Position numbers and translations under genes: made by a program. A DNA stretch of 64,000 bases from JADKAV01 sp963769435. GTDB lineage: Bacteria > Actinomycetota > Actinomycetes > S36-B12 > UBA10799. Where the stretch lies: the NCBI GenBank assembly GCA_963769435.1, contig CAVYLN010000002.1:2046001-2110000 (forward strand). The letters run 5' to 3'. Below, piece after piece: positions 23,537 to 31,259 of the stretch (the stretch's first letter is position 1; every line of letters begins with the position of its first letter). A model generated the notes under the pieces. That model saw only the letters and a program-made list of their open reading frames with translations. It was not told the DNA's origin and did not search any database.

Positions 23537-24753
23537 AGGCGGTGCTCGCGGACCTGTCCACGCCGCGCTACCTCTGGACCGCGGCGGCGGGCAAGGTCAA
23601 GCACGACGCCGGCTGGGGTCCGGGCGGTCTGATGCGGCTGGCGGATGTGCCGGAGCCGGCGTTGCCCAAGGCCGACGGATGGTTGCGGATCAAGCCCGAA
23701 CTCGCTGGGATCTGTGGCAGTGACGTGGGGTTGGCGCATGCGAAGAACTCCTTCGTGATGTCCGCGTTCTACGCCGAGCCGAAGGCCATCCCCGGCCACG
23801 AGGTCGTGGGGGTCGTGGTCGACGGACCGCGCGAGGGGCAGCGGGTGGTGCTCGACCCGATCCTGTCGTGCGTGCATCGCGGCTTCGCACCGTGCCGCAC
23901 GTGCCGCGACGGGCGGCCGTACGCATGTGAACGTTTCGACGAGGCCGGCGTCACCGGCTGCCACGCACCGGGTCAGGGTTTCGCCGATGCGGTGGGTGGC
24001 GGTTGGGGCGAGTCACTGGTGGCGCACGAGTCGCAGTGCATCCCGATCGGGACGGTGCCGTCGCGGCGGGCGGTGCTGGCCGAGCCCGCGTCGATCGGCC
24101 TGCACGCAGCGCTGCAGTGGAAGCGCACCGGCGACCGGGTGGTGGTGATCGGCCCAGGGACCATCGGGCTCCTGGTGACCGCCGCGCTGCGCATGCTGCA
24201 CCCCGACCTGGACATCGCGATGGTGAGCCCGGGGGAGTTCGGAGCGGCCCGCGCGACCGAGGCCGGCGCCTCGCGGATCCTGCCCACCGGTGCGGCCGCG
24301 GTGGAGACCTTGGCTGCCAGCGACGGCGGCCGGGTGGTGCGCCCGCGGATGACGAAACTCCCGATCCTGGAGCAGGGGGTGGACGCGGTGTTCGACTGTG
24401 TCGGCTACCCGGACACCATCGACCTCTCCCTGCACATCCTGCGCCCTGGCGGGATGTTGGTGCTGGTCGGCGCTGCGGGCAAGCAGACTGTGGACTGGAG
24501 TCTGGTCTGGAGCCGCGAACTCACCGTGCAGGGGACGATCAACTCCGGCCCGGAGCCGTCTTTAGGCGGGCGTCGCACGATGGACCAGGTGGCCGAGTGG
24601 CTGGCCGACCCCGCGTACCTGGTCGACGGCCTGGTCACCCATCAGTACGACCTCGACGAGTGGACTCTGGGGATGGACACCGCGTCGGCGGGCCCGAAGG
24701 CGCAAGCGGTGAAGGTCACGTTGCGGCCCAACCAGGACGTGCCGCTTGTGTAG
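23533..24753 (+). CDS. Zinc-dependent alcohol dehydrogenase (MDR family)
   Basis: A 406-residue medium-chain dehydrogenase. Catalytic zinc ligands are the Cys in GICGSD and the His of PGHEVVGVV; the structural-zinc loop is in FAPCRTCRDGRPYACERF. The NAD(P) motif VVVIGPGTIGLLV follows at about 205-217. An inserted segment VRPRMTKLPILEQG precedes DAVFDCVGYPDTID. It overlaps the FMO stop by four bases (ATGA). It should oxidise a secondary or primary alcohol, perhaps producing the ketone that the FMO attacks; that link is inference. The stop is followed by a duplicated 13-mer and a long hairpin. Confidence 0.9.
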   Translation: MKAVLADLSTPRYLWTAAAGKVKHDAGWGPGGLMRLADVPEPALPKADGWLRIKPELAGICGSDVGLAHAKNSFVMSAFYAEPKAIPGHEVVGVVVDGPREGQRVVLDPILSCVHRGFAPCRTCRDGRPYACERFDEAGVTGCHAPGQGFADAVGGGWGESLVAHESQCIPIGTVPSRRAVLAEPASIGLHAALQWKRTGDRVVVIGPGTIGLLVTAALRMLHPDLDIAMVSPGEFGAARATEAGASRILPTGAAAVETLAASDGGRVVRPRMTKLPILEQGVDAVFDCVGYPDTIDLSLHILRPGGMLVLVGAAGKQTVDWSLVWSRELTVQGTINSGPEPSLGGRRTMDQVAEWLADPAYLVDGLVTHQYDLDEWTLGMDTASAGPKAQAVKVTLRPNQDVPLV

Positions 24754-24847
24754 CGCGTCCGTGTAGCGCGTCCGCTTGCCGCATCGCCGACTGCTGCGCG
24801 GTTGCTGGTTCCGGGGCTGCAGAACCAGCAACGGCGCAACAGTCGGC
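24748..24847. repeat. 13-bp tandem duplication and 26-bp-stem hairpin
   Basis: GTGTAGCGCGTCC occurs twice in tandem (24748-24760 and 24761-24773); the first copy contains the alcohol dehydrogenase stop. Then arms at 24786-24811 and 24822-24847 form a 26-bp stem with two mismatches and a 10-base loop. The outer bases are GCCGACTG/CAGTCGGC and the inner bases TTGCTGGTTC/GAACCAGCAA. It may terminate the FMO-dehydrogenase transcript or be a dispersed palindromic element. Confidence 0.7.
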
Positions 24848-24903
24848 AATCGGGCGGCGTCGACGACAGGACCTCGGGTCTGCGCATCTGCCAGCATGCC
24901 GTC

Positions 24904-26199
24904 GTGAGCTACTTCCAGCACGACCGCAACCTCGAACAGGTCCTCGCGCACATCACGCTGATACGCGGCGGCAGCAGCCGGGGTTTCTACTTCGAGGGCA
25001 AGAACGTCCCGAAGCCCGGAGAAGGCCTCGAGGAGTTCCTGCTGGCCGTGCGCGGGTCGCCGGATCCGATGGGCATGGATGGCCTCGGCGGGGACACGAT
25101 CCTGCAGTCGAAGACGGCGATCGTCTCCCCCTCCGCCCGGTCGGACGCCGACGTCGACTACACGTTCATCCAGATCTTCCCCGACCAACCTGCGACGGTC
25201 ACGTACAAGATGAACTGCGGCAACATCTCCGCCGGCGTGCCGGTCTTCGCTCTGATGAAGAACATGATCCCCGACGTCAAAGACGGCAAGGTGACCGTCC
25301 GGGCGTTCTCGACGAACACCCAGAAGATGATGTACATGACCCTCGACGTGCGCAACGGCGAGGCACTCGTGGACGGCGACACGTCGGTGGGCGGCGTGCC
25401 CGGCACCGGCTCCGAGATCCTGGTCGACTTCCGGGACCAGGGCGGCGGCTTCACCGGCAAGACCTTCCCGACCGGAAACCTGGTGGACACCGTCACACTG
25501 TCCGACGGCAGCAGCGTCGACGTGACGATCATGGACATGGTCAACATCTGCGGCTTCTTCGACGCTGAGCAGTTCGGTATCGGCTGCACCGGACTGGAAC
25601 TTCCCGCACCCGACGGCAGCATCATCGCCCCACCCGGGATGCTCCCGCGGCTCACCGAACTGCGGCTGAAGATCGCCGAACTGATCGGCTGGGACCAGTA
25701 CACGACCGACACGATCGGGAAGGCCACCTTGCCGTTCGCAGTCTCCGTGACCTCCCCGAAGGACTACCAGGACCTCGACGGGAACACCGTCAAGGCCTCG
25801 GACGTCGACCTGGTGGCGCGCTTCTACCTGGAGTCGATCATGCACAGCGCGGCACCCGGCAGCGGATCGACGTGCCTGGCTGCTGTGGCAGCGGTGCCTG
25901 GAACGGTGCCCAGCAAGGTCCTGGGCGACGGTGACCTGAAGGCGGGCAAGGGCGGGGACTTCACGCTGGGGCACCCGTCGGGAACGCTGAAGTTGCACGT
26001 CGAGCCGGTCATCGGCTCCGATCCGCTCGGCGTCAGCTACTCCGCGCTGACCTGGCTCGCCTACGAAGGCTTGGCCGTCATCCACGTGCCCGTCTACTAC
26101 GGCCCGGATGAACTCGGTGGGCTGGGCGCGTACGGCCAGTGGAACGTGGGCAACTGGGTGGCGGACACCCAACGACTTCGACACGAGATTGGTCTGTGA
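24904..26199 (+). CDS. PrpF-family isomerase/tautomerase
   Basis: A 431-residue protein of the PrpF superfamily (2-methylaconitate cis-trans isomerase, 4-oxalomesaconate tautomerase), which has a duplicated diaminopimelate-epimerase fold. Landmarks are ITLIRGGSSRGFYFEG (substrate-binding RGGTSKG equivalent) and YKMNCGNISAG with the active-site Cys105. Then come DMVNICGFFDAEQFGIGCTG and HSAAPGSGSTCLAAVAAV; the second half's Cys-containing segment fits the opposite side of the active site. I took the GTG at 24904 as start. No 2-methylcitrate genes are nearby, so the substrate is more likely another unsaturated tricarboxylate or a ring-cleavage product. Confidence 0.85.
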   Translation: MSYFQHDRNLEQVLAHITLIRGGSSRGFYFEGKNVPKPGEGLEEFLLAVRGSPDPMGMDGLGGDTILQSKTAIVSPSARSDADVDYTFIQIFPDQPATVTYKMNCGNISAGVPVFALMKNMIPDVKDGKVTVRAFSTNTQKMMYMTLDVRNGEALVDGDTSVGGVPGTGSEILVDFRDQGGGFTGKTFPTGNLVDTVTLSDGSSVDVTIMDMVNICGFFDAEQFGIGCTGLELPAPDGSIIAPPGMLPRLTELRLKIAELIGWDQYTTDTIGKATLPFAVSVTSPKDYQDLDGNTVKASDVDLVARFYLESIMHSAAPGSGSTCLAAVAAVPGTVPSKVLGDGDLKAGKGGDFTLGHPSGTLKLHVEPVIGSDPLGVSYSALTWLAYEGLAVIHVPVYYGPDELGGLGAYGQWNVGNWVADTQRLRHEIGL

Positions 26200-26200
26200 C

Positions 26201-28003
26201 ATGACCCCGAACGAGCTGTACATCGACGGCCAGTGGCGCGAGGCCTCCGACGGCGCCCGGACCGACGTCCTCGACCCCGCCACGGAAGAAGTGGTGGCCT
26301 CGGTGCCGATGGCCACCACCGCGGATGTCGCAGCGGCCCTGGCCGCGGCGCAGGCCGGTTTCGCGCGCTGGCGCGCCACCGGGGCGTGGGAACGCTCGGC
26401 GGTGCTGCGGGGGATGGCGACCATCGTGCGTGACGAGGTCGATCGCTACGCCGAGGTGATGACCGCCGAGCAGGGCAAGCCGCTGGCGCAGGCCCGGGCC
26501 GAGGTTCTGTCCAGCGCCGATCAGTTCGACTGGTACGCCGACGAGGCGCGGCGCATCTACGGCCGCACCGTGGACGGGCACAGCACCGACATGCGGATCA
26601 CCGTGCGGCGTGAGCCGATCGGGCCGGTCGCCGCCTTCGCGCCGTGGAACTTCCCGTCGCTGCTGCCCGCGCGCAAGATCGCCCCGGCACTGGCCGTCGG
26701 GTGTTCGCTGGTGGTCGTGCCGCCGATCGAGGCGCCGCTGAGTTGCCTGTTGTTCGCCGAGGCCGCCGAGCGGGCCGGCCTGCCCGCGGGAGTCCTCAAC
26801 ATGGTCACCGGGGAACCGCCGGCGCTCAGTGAGCAGTTGCTCAGTTCGCCGGTCATCCGCAAGGTCTCGCTCACCGGATCGGTGCCGGTGGGCATCGCCC
26901 TGAACACGCTGGCCGCCAAGACCCTGAAGTCGGTCTCGATGGAGCTGGGCGGCCACTCGCCGGTGCTGGTCTTCCCGGACGCGGACATCGACGCCGCGGC
27001 CCGTGCCGCCGCGCTGGGCAAGTTCCGCAACGCCGGGCAGGTGTGCATCTCGGCCAGCCGCTTCCTCGTCCACGAATCGGTGGCGGAACAGTTCACCGAA
27101 TCGTTCGTCGACCAGACACGGCAACTGCGGCTCGGACCCGGCCGGGACCCGGACAGCGACATGGGTCCGCTCGGTTCGGCCAAGCGGCGGGAGGCGGTCG
27201 AAGCCATGGTCGCGGACGCGGTGGGCAAGGGTGCGACACTCGCCCACGGCGGGGTGCGGCCCGAGGAGTTCCAGGCCGGCTTCTTCTTCGAGCCGACGGT
27301 GCTGACGAACGTGACCCAGGACATGTCGGTGATGACCGACGAACCGTTCGGGCCGATCGCGCCGATCACGACGTTCAGCGCGTTCGACGAGGCGGTGGCG
27401 ATGGCCAATTCCACGGCGTACGGCCTGGCCGGTTTCGTCTACACGCGCGACCTCGATACCGCCTACCGTGCCTCCGAGGCGCTGGAGACCGGGATGGTCG
27501 GGGTGAACCACCTGACGATCGCCACCGCGGAGGCGCCCTTCGGCGGGGTCAAGTACTCGGGCTTCGGACGGGAGGGCGGGACCGAGGGGGTCGAGGCGTA
27601 CACCCACGCCAAGTACGTGGTCGGGACGTTCCAGGCCACCTTCTCGCCGGAGTTGCAGATGCACGGGAGGTACTACGGCCAGGACGACGGCATCGAGGTC
27701 GTCGGGAGCAAGGGCGTGATCTGGGTGACTCGCGGACACGGCCGGATGCTCGATGTGGCGCCGGTGATCCTCTACAAGAACCAGGTCACGACCCACATGG
27801 ACGACATGGAGTCCGACTGGGGGGTCTCGTTCATCAACTCCGGGCGGCATTTCGTCCGCGTGCTGGAGGAGGGCGGCGATCCGGTACTCACCGGCGAGCA
27901 GGGCCGTGACCTGCTGGCCTTCTCGCTGGCCGCCCAACGCTCCGCCGCCGAGGGTGCACGGGTGGCTGTGGACCCGGGCCCACCGCCGGCTCCGACGGGT
28001 TGA
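26201..28003 (+). CDS. Aldehyde dehydrogenase fused to a Gfo/Idh/MocA C-terminus
   Basis: A 600-residue chimera. Residues 1 to about 475 are a complete aldehyde dehydrogenase: APWNFPSLLPARKIAPALAV, SLTGSVPVG, the Glu in SMELGGHSP (248) and the nucleophile Cys282 in NAGQVCISASRF. The usual KPS/KPA lysine motif is replaced by VVVPPIEAPLS, which should affect NAD binding. From about residue 478 the sequence becomes the last 120 residues of a Gfo/Idh/MocA oxidoreductase (DDGIEVVGSKGVIWVTRGHG, LYKNQVTTHMDDMESDWGVS, FVRVLEEGGDPVLTGEQGRD), without that family's Rossmann domain. The junction near 27630 is in frame. It starts one base after the PrpF-like gene. Confidence 0.85.
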   Translation: MTPNELYIDGQWREASDGARTDVLDPATEEVVASVPMATTADVAAALAAAQAGFARWRATGAWERSAVLRGMATIVRDEVDRYAEVMTAEQGKPLAQARAEVLSSADQFDWYADEARRIYGRTVDGHSTDMRITVRREPIGPVAAFAPWNFPSLLPARKIAPALAVGCSLVVVPPIEAPLSCLLFAEAAERAGLPAGVLNMVTGEPPALSEQLLSSPVIRKVSLTGSVPVGIALNTLAAKTLKSVSMELGGHSPVLVFPDADIDAAARAAALGKFRNAGQVCISASRFLVHESVAEQFTESFVDQTRQLRLGPGRDPDSDMGPLGSAKRREAVEAMVADAVGKGATLAHGGVRPEEFQAGFFFEPTVLTNVTQDMSVMTDEPFGPIAPITTFSAFDEAVAMANSTAYGLAGFVYTRDLDTAYRASEALETGMVGVNHLTIATAEAPFGGVKYSGFGREGGTEGVEAYTHAKYVVGTFQATFSPELQMHGRYYGQDDGIEVVGSKGVIWVTRGHGRMLDVAPVILYKNQVTTHMDDMESDWGVSFINSGRHFVRVLEEGGDPVLTGEQGRDLLAFSLAAQRSAAEGARVAVDPGPPPAPTG

Positions 28004-28034
28004 GCCCAGCCGCCGCAGCCCGCCCGCCCGCGCC

Positions 28035-28083
28035 GGACTTCGGACGGATCCGGCCACGCAGTGACCACATGCGTCCAAAGTCC
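28035..28083. repeat. Inverted repeat of the GGACGGATCCGGCC family (copy 1)
   Basis: GGACTTCGGACG (28035-28046) pairs with CGTCCAAAGTCC (28072-28083) with one mismatch, around a 25-base loop. The segment GGACGGATCCGGCC followed about 20 bases later by CCAAAGTC recurs at 54600-54641. It lies between convergent genes and may end both transcripts. Confidence 0.5.
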
Positions 28084-28088
28084 CCCGG

Positions 28089-28637
28089 CTAGAGCGCCTG
28101 GTGTTCCTCGGCATAGGCCTTGAGCACCTTCTTGCGCGCTCGAGCGGACAACCGGTCGATGTAGAGCATGCCCTCGAGGTGGTCGTACTCGTGCTGCAGA
28201 CAGCGGGCCAGAAGGCCGTCGCCGCTGACCTCGATCGGCTCGCCGGTGTGGTCGAAGCCGGTGACTGTGGCGAAGTCGGGCCGTGCCAGCGGCGCGAACT
28301 GGTGGCGCACCGACAGGCAGCCCTCCTCGTCCTCGTCGAGATGGCGCTCGGCCGGCGGCACCAGCGTCGGGTTGACCATCACCCCGCGGTGGTACTTCTG
28401 GTCGGCATCGGGGCAGTCGTAGACGAACACCCGCAGCCCCACCCCGATCTGGTTGGCCGCCAGCCCCACCCCGTCGGCGGCGTACATGCTCGCGAACATG
28501 TCGGCGAGCAGGCGGTGCAGGTCCTCGCCGAAGACGGTGACCTCCTCGCAGCGCGTGGACAGCACCGGGTCGCCGACCTGCACGATCGGGCGCACGACTC
28601 CTTCGATGCCCAGGAATCCGGGCTCGCGCTCGTTCAT
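28089..28637 (-). CDS. def: Peptide deformylase
   Basis: A 182-residue metalloenzyme that removes the N-formyl group from nascent proteins. All three signatures are present: GVGLAANQ at 56-63, EGCLS at 105-109 with metal ligand Cys107, and HEYDH at 149-153 supplying two His ligands and the catalytic Glu. The ATG at 28637 overlaps the TGA of the upstream HerA-like gene by one base (TGATG), so it is translationally coupled to it. A longer reading upstream adds sequence that belongs to the neighbour. Confidence 0.96.
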   Translation of the reverse strand: MNEREPGFLGIEGVVRPIVQVGDPVLSTRCEEVTVFGEDLHRLLADMFASMYAADGVGLAANQIGVGLRVFVYDCPDADQKYHRGVMVNPTLVPPAERHLDEDEEGCLSVRHQFAPLARPDFATVTGFDHTGEPIEVSGDGLLARCLQHEYDHLEGMLYIDRLSARARKKVLKAYAEEHQAL

Positions 28638-31051
28638 CAGCCCACCGGGATCCACACCAGGCGCAGATCCGTCACCCGGACCTGCGTGCGTTTCAAGACG
28701 ACCTCCACAGGCACAATGTTGCCCGCCTTCGATTGCCACTGCGTCTGCAGGGCGGCGATCTCGTCGATGAGGTCGCTCTCCAGGTCGGCCATCTGGGCCC
28801 GCAGGTCGTCGGTCTTCGCGGCGGCGGCGTCGGCCCGGGATCTGGCAGCGGTCGCCCGCCGTGCCGCGGCGCTGATGGAGGAAACCGACCGGCGCCCGCC
28901 CAGGAAACCGCCCAGCATGCTGGCCGCGGAGTTCACCATGTCGTTGCTCGCGGCGGACCGGGCCCGTTGCTCCTGGCCGGCTGCGGAGTCCAGCCGGGTC
29001 TGAAGGGTGCGCAGTCTGCTCTCGTACTTGGTGCGCAGTGCCGCGGCACGGGTGTCCGCCTGTGCCGCCGCAACCTGCTGGCAGCGCGCCGCGAACGCGT
29101 CGGCCGTCTCGCCGACCCGTGAGTACAACTTCAGGTCCGGATTGTGAAGAACCTCGAGCGACTCGTGATGCACGAGGTGATCGGTCAGGTCTTTCTGCAG
29201 CTGCGCCCAGTAGGTCTTGTTCGCGATCTTCGCGGCCGGCAGGACATACCGCGCGGCGGCGGGTGCCTGCGATCCCAGGTCCCGGTCGTCGTAGTCGACC
29301 GCCAGCGGATCGAGCGCAACCGTGTTCTCCGGCGCCGGTGAGATGACCGCCTCGTACTCCTGATCATGGGCGATGTCGGCCTTGGCCAGTTGGTGGCGCA
29401 GGACCACGCGCGCAGCGACGGCGCCCTGCAGGCGGGGCCCGACCGGGCCGGCCGGCACCGCGCCCACCTGCGTCGCCCAAGGTGCCGCAGGGTCCAGGTA
29501 GGAGACGGGGATCCCCTCGGCGACGGCGGGCATGACCGGGGTCTCGTCGTCAGCGGCGGCAGGTTCGGGGACCTGGTCCGGCACGGCCGCGGCGGTCGGC
29601 GGGGGCACCGTCGCAGCGGCACCCAGCGTCGGTGCGGCCTCCGGTGCCGGCGCCTCGGGTTGGGTCGCGATCGGTGGTGGGACCGGGGCGTCGGTCCGGC
29701 TCGGTGCGGTGGGCGCCGCGCCTGCCGCCATGACCTGCGCGATCTGGTCGCGGGTCATCGGGCCGCGCAGGTAACTGCGCACCCACCTCGTGCCGAACTG
29801 CTCGGTGTCGTTGCGCCCGGCCTTGCGGATCAGGAACTGCCGCTTGCCCAACCCCGAGATCGCCTCCGACACATCGGCACCCGGCGGCATACCGTCCAGC
29901 AGCCGGGCCTTGTCGCGCTCGGTGGTGAGCCGCCCGATCATCCACGTGCCGGCGTTGCTGATCGCCTTGTAGTCGATGTCCACCGGGTTCTGGGTGCTGA
30001 GCACCACGCCGACGCCGAATGCCCGGGCCTGCTTCATCAGCAGCATGATCGGCTTCTTCGTCGGCGGGGAGGCGGTCGGCGGCAGATACCCCGCGACCTC
30101 GTCCATGTACACCAGGGCACGCAGGTCGGTGGTGCCGCTCTGCCGCCGCATCCAGGTGACCAGCTTGCTCAGTACCAGCGACGTGGCGCTGAGCCGGTCG
30201 TCGTCGGACAGGTGGGCGGTGGACACGATCGCACAGCGCGGCCTGCCGTCGGCCGCCCACAGCATCGACTCGATGTCGATCGGCTGGCCGGTTATCCAAC
30301 TCGCGAAGCCGGGGGCCGCGAGGATGCCGTTGAGTTTCATCGCGAAGCCCAGCCGGTCCTTCGCGGGGAAGAACTCGTCGAGGTCGAACACGCCGAGTTT
30401 GCGCATGGGGGGCTGCTGCACGCGGGCCAGTAGCGTCGGCAGGTCGATGTCCTGCCCGCCGGCCCACGCGGCGGCGATGATGTTGCTCAGCAGGATGTGC
30501 TCGCGGCTGGACAGCGGGTCCGCGTCGATCCCCACGACCGACAGCAGGCTCGTGACGTACCCGTCGATCTCGTCGGCGATGACCTCCTGGTCGTCGGTCC
30601 GCGGCGCCTGCAACGAGCCGAGCACGTTCAGCGGGATGCCCGCCGAAGAACCCGGTGTGAAGATCGCGACCTCGAACCCGGCCTTGAACGCCGCGAGCTC
30701 GTCGGGCCCGATGCCCCAGGGGGCCAGGCCGTCCTTCCACATCGCCGCCTGCTTGACCGCGAACTCAGATGGACTCGAGCCGTCGGCCTTCGCCTGTGCC
30801 GGGTCGATCCACGGTTCGAACTCCGGGCCGCTCAACGACGGGAACACCAGCGCCAGGTTGGTCAGGTCGCCCTTCGGATCGATGAGCAGCGTGGGCACGC
30901 CGGCGTCGAGGCACTGCTCGATCAGGCCGATGCCGAGGCCGGTCTTGCCGGATCCGGTCATGCCCACGATGACCCCGTGCGTGACGAGGTCGTCGGTCGC
31001 AACAGTGACGTCGGCGCTGTCGGACGTGCGTCCCAGGAGAAGATCGGCCAC
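28637..31051 (-). CDS. HerA-like ATPase (DUF853/helicase HerA-like)
   Basis: An 804-residue P-loop ATPase of the FtsK-HerA superfamily. From GTG 31051, Walker A is GMTGSGKT at 30-37, LLIDPKGDLTNLALVFPSL follows, and Walker B is LVYMDEVAGYLPP. The coupling segment GVGVVLSTQNPVDIDYKAIS comes next. The middle (about 490-575) is a Pro/Ala-rich low-complexity linker, and the C-terminus is a long Arg/Ala-rich coiled coil (ARCQQVAAAQADTRAAALRT). Such proteins pump or tether DNA or act in unknown membrane processes. No NurA nuclease is adjacent, only peptide deformylase. The start is uncertain by a few codons; I see no Shine-Dalgarno site. Confidence 0.87.
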   Translation of the reverse strand: MADLLLGRTSDSADVTVATDDLVTHGVIVGMTGSGKTGLGIGLIEQCLDAGVPTLLIDPKGDLTNLALVFPSLSGPEFEPWIDPAQAKADGSSPSEFAVKQAAMWKDGLAPWGIGPDELAAFKAGFEVAIFTPGSSAGIPLNVLGSLQAPRTDDQEVIADEIDGYVTSLLSVVGIDADPLSSREHILLSNIIAAAWAGGQDIDLPTLLARVQQPPMRKLGVFDLDEFFPAKDRLGFAMKLNGILAAPGFASWITGQPIDIESMLWAADGRPRCAIVSTAHLSDDDRLSATSLVLSKLVTWMRRQSGTTDLRALVYMDEVAGYLPPTASPPTKKPIMLLMKQARAFGVGVVLSTQNPVDIDYKAISNAGTWMIGRLTTERDKARLLDGMPPGADVSEAISGLGKRQFLIRKAGRNDTEQFGTRWVRSYLRGPMTRDQIAQVMAAGAAPTAPSRTDAPVPPPIATQPEAPAPEAAPTLGAAATVPPPTAAAVPDQVPEPAAADDETPVMPAVAEGIPVSYLDPAAPWATQVGAVPAGPVGPRLQGAVAARVVLRHQLAKADIAHDQEYEAVISPAPENTVALDPLAVDYDDRDLGSQAPAAARYVLPAAKIANKTYWAQLQKDLTDHLVHHESLEVLHNPDLKLYSRVGETADAFAARCQQVAAAQADTRAAALRTKYESRLRTLQTRLDSAAGQEQRARSAASNDMVNSAASMLGGFLGGRRSVSSISAAARRATAARSRADAAAAKTDDLRAQMADLESDLIDEIAALQTQWQSKAGNIVPVEVVLKRTQVRVTDLRLVWIPVG

Positions 31052-31230
31052 GGGTGTGAATCTACGGGTTGCGCCCGGTCGATCGACACTGGTGACGATC
31101 TGACACCTCGTCGCTCGCGACGCCGCCGTTGGCCCGGCGGTCGGATGCCGGTCGTTCCTCCTACCCCGGGAGTCCTTCGAACGCCCGATTCGTCCCCGTT
31201 CCCCTGACACGCGGATACCGATCCCTTTAG

Positions 31231-31251
31231 GTTCGAAATCGAACGAAGGAG
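31231..31251 (+). promoter_or_regulatory. Operator-like inverted repeat and RBS before ThDP operon
   Basis: GTTCG-AAAT-CGAAC (31231-31244) is a perfect 5-bp inverted repeat directly abutting the ribosome site AAGGAG (31246-31251) of the ThDP enzyme gene. A protein bound here would block initiation, or the small hairpin could occlude the ribosome site. No regulator gene is adjacent. Confidence 0.4.
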
Positions 31252-31259
31252 AGGTTGTC

